Shown here: positions 8,065-14,254 of the stretch, one piece after another
Layout: each line of letters begins with the position of its first letter
How positions within the stretch are numbered: position 1 is the first letter of the stretch
Assembly (NCBI GenBank): GCA_046565595.1
Contig: JBKHYG010000014.1
Location: forward strand, 1 to 41,063
Direction of reading: 5' to 3'
Source: JBKHYG01 sp046565595
GTDB taxonomy: Bacteria > Actinomycetota > AC-67
Length of the DNA: 41,063 nt
Made by a program: the position numbers and the translations under genes
The notes under the pieces: model-generated
Seen by the model: the letters and a program-made list of their open reading frames with translations, nothing else
Told to the model about the DNA's origin: nothing
The model's database searches: none

Positions 8065-8282
8065 GTGCTAGCGAGGTAGAGCTGATCGTCAATGGTCGTC
8101 CCGAGACCGGCGTACACGGCATGACCATCACGCAGCTTCTGGAAAGGCACGGTCTCCGACCCGAATGGGTCGTGGTTGAACACAACGGCGAAGCGTTGCC
8201 GCGCGGACGCTACGCCCAGACGACCCTCGATGAAGGGGATCGGATCGAAGTGGTGCGCGCGGTCGCAGGAGGTGCAGTTTGA
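8061..8282 (+). CDS. thiS: Thiamine sulfur-carrier protein with residues after the di-glycine
   Basis: 73-residue beta-grasp (ubiquitin-like) protein that carries sulfur as a C-terminal thiocarboxylate for ThiG. Motifs: ELIVNGRPE, TITQLLERHGL, VVVEHNGEALPRGRY, LDEGDRIEVVRAVAGG. GTG start overlaps the thiH stop as GTGA. Oddity: ThiS normally ends in Gly-Gly, which ThiF adenylates, but here G70-G71 are followed by Ala-Val before the TGA. The two residues would have to be trimmed before activation, as JAMM peptidases do for the QbsE-type carrier of Pseudomonas, or the chemistry differs. No ThiF or JAMM gene is in the window. Confidence 0.92.
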   Translation: MSASEVELIVNGRPETGVHGMTITQLLERHGLRPEWVVVEHNGEALPRGRYAQTTLDEGDRIEVVRAVAGGAV

Positions 8283-9466
8283 CGACATCTAGGACGGCAA
8301 GGGCGAGGGCGACCAGCAGCCGCAGCAAGCGTACGGTCGATGCGCGACGCGAACGGCTAGACCAGTCGACCCTCTACCTATGCACAGGCATCATGGACGG
8401 CGGCAAGAAACTCGCCGGCTTCCTGCAGGCCGTGCTGAAGAACGGCGTGGATGTCGTTCAGCTACGCGAGAAGGTAGCTGGCGTTCCCGAGATCATGGAA
8501 GCCGGGAACCTGATGGCGAGGCTGTGCAAGCAGTACAACGCGTTGTTCATCGTCAACGATCGTGTCGATCTGGCGATGGCATTGAAGGCCGACGGCGTGC
8601 ATCTGGGGCAGGAGGACCTGCCGCCGGAGATCGCCCGCAAGATGCTCGGCAAAGAATTGCTGATCGGACGATCGGTGCATTCATCCGCCGAGTTGAAACG
8701 CGCGAACCAAGAGCCCGTCGACTACCTGGGCGTTGGGCCTGTTCACAAGACGCCGACCCATCCCAAGCGCAAGCCGGTGGGGATGGAGCTGGTCGGGGAA
8801 GCGTCGGAGACCAGCGAGCATCCGTTCTTCATCACCGGCGGGATGAATCCCAAGACGATCCCCGAGATCGCCGCCGCAGGGGCACGCAGGTTCGTCGTCG
8901 TGCGCGCGCTCACCGAAGCCAAGGATCCCGCCGCAGCGGCGAAGGATCTGATGGGCGCGATCTCGGTCTCGGTGCTGACCTACGCTCAGGTGCATACGCC
9001 GCTTGGTCCGGGTTGGGTCGCGTTCAGCAGCAAGGGGGCCGCTCGGATGGCTGCCGGCATCAGCGAGAGGGCGTTCCTGGAACAGTGCCGCGAAGCCTTG
9101 GGTTACGAGCCAGAACCGGCACCCTTGCCGAAACCTCAGGCTCAGGCTCTGGCTCGCGGCATGGCTCGTGGTGACGGAACCGGTGTGGACTTCTCGAGGT
9201 TCGATGGTTTCGAGTTGGAGGTCTTGCAAGCGGTCGCAGAGGTCCGCCACGGCCAGACGGTCACATACGCCGACATCGCCAAGAAGGTCAAGAACCCCAA
9301 GGCGTCTCGAGCGGTCGGCAACATCATGGCCAACAACCCGTTGCCTCTGCTGGTCCCGTGTCACCGTGTGCTGCCCAGTTCGGGCAAGATCGGCAACTAC
9401 TCGATGGGCGGACCCGAGATGAAGAAGAAGCTGTTAGAGAACGAGGGCGTCGAACTCGAGGACTAG
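8279..9466 (+). CDS. thiE: ThiE thiamine-phosphate synthase fused to an O6-alkylguanine-DNA alkyltransferase
   Basis: Two-enzyme protein of 395 residues. Residues about 30-225 are a complete ThiE TIM barrel joining thiazole phosphate and HMP-pyrophosphate: VVQLREK, FIVNDRVDLAMA, ADGVHLGQEDLP, GRSVHS, YLGVGPVHKTPTHPK and the FITGGM phosphate loop. Residues about 230-290 resemble the short N-terminal domain of Ogt/MGMT proteins (TPLGPGWVAFSSKGAARM), and about 305-395 are the DNA-binding transferase domain: GQTVTYADIA, the arginine finger region SRAVGNIMANNPL, the acceptor cysteine C361 in PCHRVL, and GNYSMGGPEMKKKLLENEG. There is no stop or frameshift between the parts. TTG start overlaps the thiS stop (TTGA). 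The two stops of this gene and the convergent gene share CTAG at 9463-9466. I know of no established ThiE-MGMT fusion. Confidence 0.9.
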   Translation: MTTSRTARARATSSRSKRTVDARRERLDQSTLYLCTGIMDGGKKLAGFLQAVLKNGVDVVQLREKVAGVPEIMEAGNLMARLCKQYNALFIVNDRVDLAMALKADGVHLGQEDLPPEIARKMLGKELLIGRSVHSSAELKRANQEPVDYLGVGPVHKTPTHPKRKPVGMELVGEASETSEHPFFITGGMNPKTIPEIAAAGARRFVVVRALTEAKDPAAAAKDLMGAISVSVLTYAQVHTPLGPGWVAFSSKGAARMAAGISERAFLEQCREALGYEPEPAPLPKPQAQALARGMARGDGTGVDFSRFDGFELEVLQAVAEVRHGQTVTYADIAKKVKNPKASRAVGNIMANNPLPLLVPCHRVLPSSGKIGNYSMGGPEMKKKLLENEGVELED

Positions 9467-10491
9467 GCGCTAGGTATCGGGATGCTGCGGTCGCGTGCGG
9501 CTCGTTGCCAGTCGAATGTTTGACCGTACAGGATCCAACTTTCGCTTGGTCCTCGGTCTTCGACCCGGTAACGGAGCCTCATGTCTCCTCCGCAGAGCCA
9601 GTCGTCGTACCCAGGTTGGGTGTTGCAGCCGAGGATGCCCAATGCGTACCCGACGCCGAGCCCGGGTCTTGGACTGGCTCCCGCGAAGCAGAGCCAGGCT
9701 CCGTTGGTCAGGTTCTCGAGGCAGTACTCGGAGTAGACCTTGTACGCCTCGGGGTGGAGTCGCGCTCGATCATGTTCATAGTTCGATGTGAACAGCATGG
9801 TGGGGTCGATGTTGGGGAAGTCGCGTGTGATCTCGATGGCTTCGGGCTCGTCTGGGGTGCGGACGGGATCGATGGTCTTGTTGCTTCGTTCATCCCACAA
9901 CTCCCCGTAGTCGCCGACAGGGGTTGGCGTGAGTTTCTTGGTGGTTCCAGGTTCAGCCAGATTGGTGAGGTTGATCGTGGCTGAGGCGTAAGTGGCCTGG
10001 CTGTCTGCGATCAGGAGGATCATGGCGGGGCCGGGGGGGAAATCCATCTGGAAGTACTCGCCCCGATTGGTTGGCAGTGAGATGGTTGCCTGTCGGTCCT
10101 CGTTGCATCCCTCGATCACGAGCCTGCTAGCTCCGAGAGGATCAAGTGGGGGAGGACAACGTTGGGGAGAGAAGAAGGTCGACCACGCCATCGTCTTCGA
10201 TCGGTCCTCTAGGGACCGCATTATCAGTCCAAGGTATGCGCCGTCGGTCCGGTGTGGCCAGTCGCGTAGGTCATCGAAGGTCTGTGGGTCGTAACTGATA
10301 GATGCGCCACCTTCGGGGATCTCGATGAACGCGAAGGCCGATTCGGCGGCTGTGATGATCATCTCGTGGGTTGCTACCGGCAGGGGCGTGGTCGCCCCTG
10401 CCGGTGTCATCCCGGCACCAAGCAGCGCTAAGGCCGCTATGGCTGCGCGTGGTTTCAGTAGGGCGATGTGATGATCACCTCTTCGCTGCAC
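9463..10491 (-). CDS. Secreted protein of unknown function, six cysteines
   Basis: About 342 residues. An N-terminal Sec-type signal (basic start, then AAIAALALLGAGM, cleavage likely near AGA-TTP) points to export. The mature part has six cysteines (QRC, EGC, EYC, WLC, LGC, WLC contexts), several Trp/Tyr and no transmembrane segment, suggesting a disulfide-stabilised beta-rich extracellular protein. I do not recognise a family. Start: GTG at 10491 has a GAGG 5 nt upstream and overlaps the preceding gene by 37 bp; CTG at 10458, overlapping the upstream TGA, is a weaker alternative; the frame remains open to 10602. Second gene of a two-gene minus-strand unit with the protein at 10455-11012, and convergent with thiE. 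Confidence 0.75.
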   Translation of the reverse strand: MQRRGDHHIALLKPRAAIAALALLGAGMTPAGATTPLPVATHEMIITAAESAFAFIEIPEGGASISYDPQTFDDLRDWPHRTDGAYLGLIMRSLEDRSKTMAWSTFFSPQRCPPPLDPLGASRLVIEGCNEDRQATISLPTNRGEYFQMDFPPGPAMILLIADSQATYASATINLTNLAEPGTTKKLTPTPVGDYGELWDERSNKTIDPVRTPDEPEAIEITRDFPNIDPTMLFTSNYEHDRARLHPEAYKVYSEYCLENLTNGAWLCFAGASPRPGLGVGYALGILGCNTQPGYDDWLCGGDMRLRYRVEDRGPSESWILYGQTFDWQRAARDRSIPIPSA

Positions 10492-11012
10492 TGAAGCCTC
10501 GTGCCGGTGGCCGTGCACGAGTCTTCGTCGTAGACGAGCCAGGTGCCAGTAGGGGCTAGATCGATCGTGTGGGTTCCGTATGCGATCCAGGTGCCGGCGC
10601 ACGCTGGGTCATCCCCGCCGCAGGCTCCAAGTTGCGTCTCGTAGGAATATCCCATAGGGCCGCAGTGACCCGTATCGAGGAACTCGTCGTCGCAGGTTTC
10701 CTTGCGGCCTGTGATATGGCCTAGAGGACGGCTGAAGGCGAGGGTGCTTTCCATCCTCCAGGTGTAGTGGTCACATTCGGCGAGTGCCTGGCCGGTGAGG
10801 TTGCCCCATTTCATCGCCGGGTTGACTGGCTGGAAGTCGGCGAAGGTGCTTAGGGAACAGGTGATGGTTCCGTACTGGTTGGTGTCGGTATCGAGGTACA
10901 GGCCGATAGCTATCGGCTTCGGCTTTCCGGATTCGGGTGCCGCCTGGATGCTGTTCGATCCGAGTGGGCCTAGCAGCAGCAGGGCTGCGCTAAGAGAGAG
11001 AGATCTCCGCAT
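10455..11012 (-). CDS. Secreted Cys-rich protein of unknown function
   Basis: 185 residues with a clear Sec signal peptide (MRRSLSLSAALLLLGPLG, cleavage likely after IQA near residue 25). The mature 160 residues carry eight cysteines (four possible disulfides), including GACGGDDPACAG and a C-terminal pair in DSCTATGTRLQCSEE, plus many Thr/Tyr/Asp. No recognised domain. The segment TYWRMESTLAF-like and THTIDLAPTGTWLVYDEDSC look like strands of a small beta fold (inference). ATG at 11012 has a GGAAGGGG Shine-Dalgarno and a strong promoter 50-78 bp upstream. It likely forms a transcript with the overlapping secreted protein downstream, so the two may act together outside the cell. Confidence 0.8.
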   Translation of the reverse strand: MRRSLSLSAALLLLGPLGSNSIQAAPESGKPKPIAIGLYLDTDTNQYGTITCSLSTFADFQPVNPAMKWGNLTGQALAECDHYTWRMESTLAFSRPLGHITGRKETCDDEFLDTGHCGPMGYSYETQLGACGGDDPACAGTWIAYGTHTIDLAPTGTWLVYDEDSCTATGTRLQCSEEVIITSPY

Positions 11013-11061
11013 GTCTTGCCCCTTCCATCCGTGTGGCGCTCATATGGCACCATCGCCGTCG

Positions 11062-11090
11062 AGTATCACAAACCCGACAACTGGTGTCAA
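11062..11090 (-). promoter_or_regulatory. Sigma-70-type promoter of the secreted-protein pair
   Basis: Read on the minus strand: TTGACA (11090-11085), 17-bp spacer, GATACT (11067-11062), giving a start near 11055 and a leader of about 43 nt with the GGAAGGGG ribosome site. The -35 is a perfect consensus, unusual in this GC-rich window. Confidence 0.65.
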
Positions 11091-11099
11091 GGGGTTTTT
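11071..11099 (-). terminator. Imperfect hairpin at the end of the Tat lipoprotein gene
   Basis: On the minus strand AAACCC and GACA pair with TGTC and GGGTTT around a CCAGT loop, with a three-base bulge. It begins inside the stop codon of the lipoprotein gene and overlaps the -35 of the next gene. On the plus strand the same hairpin ends in T5, but no plus-strand gene feeds into it. Confidence 0.35.
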
Positions 11100-12006
11100 A
11101 GGCCTGCGAGAGTCGCTCGGCTATGCCGGTGATCTCGGTCCGATCGACGGGGCCGAGCCAACGCTCGTCGATCTTGCCGTCGCTTCCGATCGCGTAGATC
11201 GCGGGCTCCTGCTCGAGTTTCCAGGCGAGCGCCGCAGGCGATAGAGGACCGAACCGCTGGACCGTCTCGGTGTCGTCGTTGGCGAGTACCTCTATATGGA
11301 TGAAGGTGAGGTCCTCGAATCCCTTGCGGGTCTCCTCGATCATGTCGATCTCGGGTCCGCATAGTTTGCTGGTGCAGAAGGCGGGCGTTGCGATCGACAG
11401 GAAGACCTTGTCTCCTCGCTCCAGAGCGTCGTCTAGGGACACCTCGTGCATGCCGCAGGGCGGCCGACGAGTGCAGATCGGGTCGACGCCCATCGTCGCC
11501 TCTGGCGTCGGTGTGGGCGTCACGATCGCCTGGTCGCCAGGCATAGGCATCTGCATCGTGCGCCCGATCTGGACCATGCCAGCCGCGAATCGCTCTTCGC
11601 CATCGACCTTCACATCCACTAGCACCTGGAAGGTTCCGTCGGTCGGGAAGGTCACCTCGGCTGCGTAGAAGGACCGGTCCGGCGGCAAGCCGTCTCCCCG
11701 TTCGACGATGGGGAAGGGCCCTTGGGCTGCGGCGTTCCGATCGGCAGCGATCCACAGTTCGCCCTCCGCGCCGACCACCAATCCGGTGCTCTGGGCGATC
11801 CCGAAGGTCAACCGTTCAGGTTGGCGGCTGAGGAGTTCCGTGCCGACCCCGATGTATTGGAGCGTCTGGGTGCGGCCCGCGATGATCTCGTCGAAGGTCT
11901 TCGAGCCGCTCGGTTCCCCGTTCGAACCTCCGCTCGAGCACGCGGTTGCAGCAGCGCCCAGCGCCACGACGCCAGAAGTCTTGAGGAAGTCCCGTCTGGA
12001 AAGCAT
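11098..12006 (-). CDS. Tat-exported lipoprotein with C-terminal thioredoxin-like domain
   Basis: 302 residues. The N-terminus SRRDFLK is a twin-arginine signal (R4-R5), followed by a hydrophobic stretch and lipobox ATAC with lipidated C23, so the folded protein is exported and membrane-anchored. Residues about 40-165 form a beta-rich region (GTELLSRQPERLTFGI, FYAAEVTFPTDGTFQVLVDVKVDG) like an immunoglobulin-type domain. Residues about 185-300 are thioredoxin-like with TPAFCTSKLCGPEIDMIEE, where C211-x4-C216 replaces the usual CxxC, then a WKLEQEPAIYAIGSDGKI strand. Likely role: extracytoplasmic thiol/redox or metal handling (inference). ATG at 12006 is chosen for the Tat motif and the TACCAT -10 (12018-12013) 6 nt upstream, suggesting leaderless expression. 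Confidence 0.88.
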   Translation of the reverse strand: MLSRRDFLKTSGVVALGAAATACSSGGSNGEPSGSKTFDEIIAGRTQTLQYIGVGTELLSRQPERLTFGIAQSTGLVVGAEGELWIAADRNAAAQGPFPIVERGDGLPPDRSFYAAEVTFPTDGTFQVLVDVKVDGEERFAAGMVQIGRTMQMPMPGDQAIVTPTPTPEATMGVDPICTRRPPCGMHEVSLDDALERGDKVFLSIATPAFCTSKLCGPEIDMIEETRKGFEDLTFIHIEVLANDDTETVQRFGPLSPAALAWKLEQEPAIYAIGSDGKIDERWLGPVDRTEITGIAERLSQA

Positions 12007-12023
12007 GTGGCGATGGTAGCCGC

Positions 12024-13745
12024 TCAGGACACGCTCAGCCTGGTTCCGGAGACGCTGACCAAGCCTGCCGACGGCAGCATCGCGCGGAATCCGTCGCGGG
12101 AAGCCACCAACCGCCTTGGTTCGTTCATGCCGATACTGGTCAGCATCCTCACCCTGCTGCCAAAGGCGACGGCCTCTAACTGGGGCGCGGGCTGACGGTG
12201 CCCGTAGTCCAGTGATAGCCAACCTCGGACAGGATCCGTCCAGCCCTTGACCATACGGATCCGTCTCGCGCCGCTGACCCTCAGGTGAGCGAGACGATCG
12301 TCGTACAGTCGAAGCGACGCGGAGGAACGCTGGATCGCGGTCTGGGTGCTGGGAGCCAGATGCCAGACCTGGCGCCAAGACCGACGCACCTTGCTCGAGG
12401 CCTCGTCTAGGACGAGAGCGGTTCGATCCATCCTCGATATCAATATCGTGCGTCTCCACTTGACGCCTGACCAAGAAGGGATGCTCAACACATACAGGTC
12501 TACTCCCTTGATGTGTTCCTGAGCCACCAGGCGTGCCTTGGCGCTGCGGTACCACTTCGAGCCACCGGGGATCAGCAGGTTGTGGGCCTCGGGTCCGACG
12601 AAATGGTCACGCCACTTGGGATCGGATCCGGGATGCCGATAGGTACCGATCCCGCCGTCTGTGACGATGTCGCGCGCACCAACCGTCATCGTCAAGGAGC
12701 CGATGTCTGCGTGGCCGTGGATCGCGTACTGACGTCCGAAGCGCAGCGAGTACATGAATGCCGAGTTCGACCACGAGGAGCGTCCGAACGCCCAGCCCGC
12801 TCTATAGATGGCGAAGTCCTGGTTGGGGCGCTCGCCCTGCCTGTTCAGCGCGAACGAGGTGGCCGGTCCCTTGGGTTGAACCTTGGCTCGCCGCCTCGTA
12901 TCTCCGATCGGAGCCAGTGAGCCATCGGGAAGCAGGGCTCTCGATATGAATGCTTCGAGGAGCGCAGTGCGATGCCTGAGGAGTTGAGGAGCTGGTCTGT
13001 CGCAGGCGGCGAAGCGCAGCAGAGCCTCGGAGTAACGATCATGGTTGTAGAGCGCGTAGCCGGGAGCACCCTCATCGGTAGCCCCCTGTTCATCGATCCC
13101 CTGACCGACCAGTTTGAGCATGCGCTTCTCTGATAGGGCGATCCAAGAAGGCCGAGGTGTTACGCAGCCGAGGGCGAGCAACCCGAGCGTCTGATCCACC
13201 GCATGGTTGCCGCGCTTCACATAGAAGCGCTGGTCTGCGAGCGTCCGGCCGTGTTCGGTCATCGCGGCGAGCAGCCACGGTTCGCGGACCCAATCCTGCG
13301 ACGCGCACGACAACACCATCCCCCTGAACGCCGTGGCATGGTCATCCCAAGAGTGAGGGGACGCGGGTGCGTTGCGCGGATTGTCAGCGACCCAATCGGC
13401 CAGCAGGTCCCGCCAGCGCAACAGATACCTCGGGTCACCGGTCTGTTCCCAAGCGGCGATCAGATGGCGGGTCCATCGCAACCCTTGGAAGCGGATCACC
13501 CAGTTCGCGTCTCGGAAAGGATCCTCGGTCCAGTCGGGGTCGAGACCGAGTTCGACCGGAGCGAAGCCCGGCAAGCGATAGACACCACGCATCAGTTCGT
13601 CGGCGAGTTCCCGGTCGCCGGTCCAGCGTTCGGTCCTGACACATTGGGGTGAAAGCGGCGGCGGCCCAGCCGAGCTTGGAGCAGGCCAACCGAGGCTCGT
13701 CGCCACCAGGGCGACAGCCAGCAAGAGCCCCCGCGACCGTCCCAA
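12024..13745 (-). CDS. Secreted heparinase II/III-family protein
   Basis: 573 residues with a Sec signal peptide (LLLAVALVATSLGWPAPSSAG). Layout matches the family: an N-terminal alpha/alpha toroid (residues about 40-300) with WDDHATAFRG, RGNHAVDQTLGLLALG and EGAPGYALYNHDRY (about residue 224), then a C-terminal beta-sandwich beginning at HGHADIGSLTMTVGARDIVTDGGIG (about residue 343, quoted in part; metal/active-site-like His-x-His-x-Asp). Such lyases cleave uronic-acid polysaccharides by beta-elimination; the natural substrate cannot be told here. TTG at 13745 lies 9 nt after TACACT (13760-13755), again leaderless-like. Separated by 17 bp from the lipoprotein gene, but that gene has its own -10. 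Confidence 0.88.
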   Translation of the reverse strand: MGRSRGLLLAVALVATSLGWPAPSSAGPPPLSPQCVRTERWTGDRELADELMRGVYRLPGFAPVELGLDPDWTEDPFRDANWVIRFQGLRWTRHLIAAWEQTGDPRYLLRWRDLLADWVADNPRNAPASPHSWDDHATAFRGMVLSCASQDWVREPWLLAAMTEHGRTLADQRFYVKRGNHAVDQTLGLLALGCVTPRPSWIALSEKRMLKLVGQGIDEQGATDEGAPGYALYNHDRYSEALLRFAACDRPAPQLLRHRTALLEAFISRALLPDGSLAPIGDTRRRAKVQPKGPATSFALNRQGERPNQDFAIYRAGWAFGRSSWSNSAFMYSLRFGRQYAIHGHADIGSLTMTVGARDIVTDGGIGTYRHPGSDPKWRDHFVGPEAHNLLIPGGSKWYRSAKARLVAQEHIKGVDLYVLSIPSWSGVKWRRTILISRMDRTALVLDEASSKVRRSWRQVWHLAPSTQTAIQRSSASLRLYDDRLAHLRVSGARRIRMVKGWTDPVRGWLSLDYGHRQPAPQLEAVAFGSRVRMLTSIGMNEPRRLVASRDGFRAMLPSAGLVSVSGTRLSVS

Positions 13746-13800
13746 GACAGCCGGAGTGTATGGGTCTTGGACCTGCAGTTCTCGCTCCTAGAAGAAGGTC

Positions 13801-13830
13801 TTGACGGTGGCGAGGAGGGCATCGTACTCT
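13801..13830 (+). promoter_or_regulatory. Promoter of the DUF6504-dnaE2-dinB operon
   Basis: TTGACG (13801-13806), 18-bp spacer, TACTCT (13825-13830). The predicted start, near 13837, falls inside the LexA box, so repressor binding would block it. This promoter places the first gene's start downstream of 13837 and rules out the ATG-like frame beginning at 13767. Confidence 0.65.
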
Positions 13831-13832
13831 AC

Positions 13833-13848
13833 TCGAACACCTGTTCGA
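13833..13848. promoter_or_regulatory. LexA-binding SOS box
   Basis: Perfect palindrome TCGAAC-ACCT-GTTCGA, exactly the mycobacterial/actinobacterial LexA consensus TCGAAC(N4)GTTCGA, beginning 2 bp after the -10 element of the operon that encodes the error-prone polymerases. DNA-damage induction is strongly implied. Confidence 0.9.
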
Positions 13849-13889
13849 TTCCACGGAAGGGACGCTGTGGTGTTCAGGTGTCAGAGGGG

Positions 13890-14192
13890 ATGACGATCGT
13901 GACGAAGTTGTATGCCGAACCCGTCGAGGTAGAGGCACCAGAGGGACCCATAGAAGCGTTCTGGTGGCGTGGGAAGCGCTATCAGGTGCGCGAGGTGCTG
14001 TGCCGGTGGCGCGAGAGCGACGCTTGGTGGGAAGCCTCTGGGCACAGGGCCAAGCCTTGGCAGGCCTCGGGCGAGCACGAGATCGTGAGGCTGGAAGCCA
14101 TCCCCATGACCAACGGTCTGGCGCCGGGGATCTACGAGTTGACCTGTGATCTTGGCAGCGGGACCTGGAGGCTGTTCCGTGTCTACGACTAG
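13890..14192 (+). CDS. DUF6504 family protein, first gene of SOS mutasome operon
   Basis: About 100-residue soluble protein of unknown function: YAEPVEVEAPEGPIEAFWWRGKRY, VLCRWRESDAWWE and YELTCDLGSGTWRLFRVYD are the strands and Trp-rich motifs of the actinobacterial DUF6504 family, which commonly sits beside dnaE2 or dinB genes. Its role in translesion synthesis is not known; the position behind a LexA box and 62 bp before dnaE2 suggests it is a DNA-damage accessory protein (inference). Start: ATG at 13890 (GAGGGG immediately before) or GTG at 13899, which has better spacing to the same GAGGGG; both keep the domain intact. Confidence 0.8.
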   Translation: MTIVTKLYAEPVEVEAPEGPIEAFWWRGKRYQVREVLCRWRESDAWWEASGHRAKPWQASGEHEIVRLEAIPMTNGLAPGIYELTCDLGSGTWRLFRVYD

Positions 14193-14254
14193 AGGCTCAG
14201 CGTTGCGCTCTAGCGATGGTTGCGCTGACGACTGTATACAGCGTCAGGGGTCGG

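Noticed and set aside
12007..12555. N-terminal extension of the Tat lipoprotein frame
   Set aside because: Lies antisense-frame-shifted within the heparinase-like gene and would bury the twin-arginine signal.
9463..13745. Genomic island of transferred genes
   Set aside because: Unknown secreted genes, but no integrase, tRNA, direct repeats or obvious composition shift; same leaderless promoter style as neighbours.
13767..13889. Upstream extension of the DUF6504 gene
   Set aside because: It would begin before the operon's own promoter and LexA box and adds residues foreign to the family.
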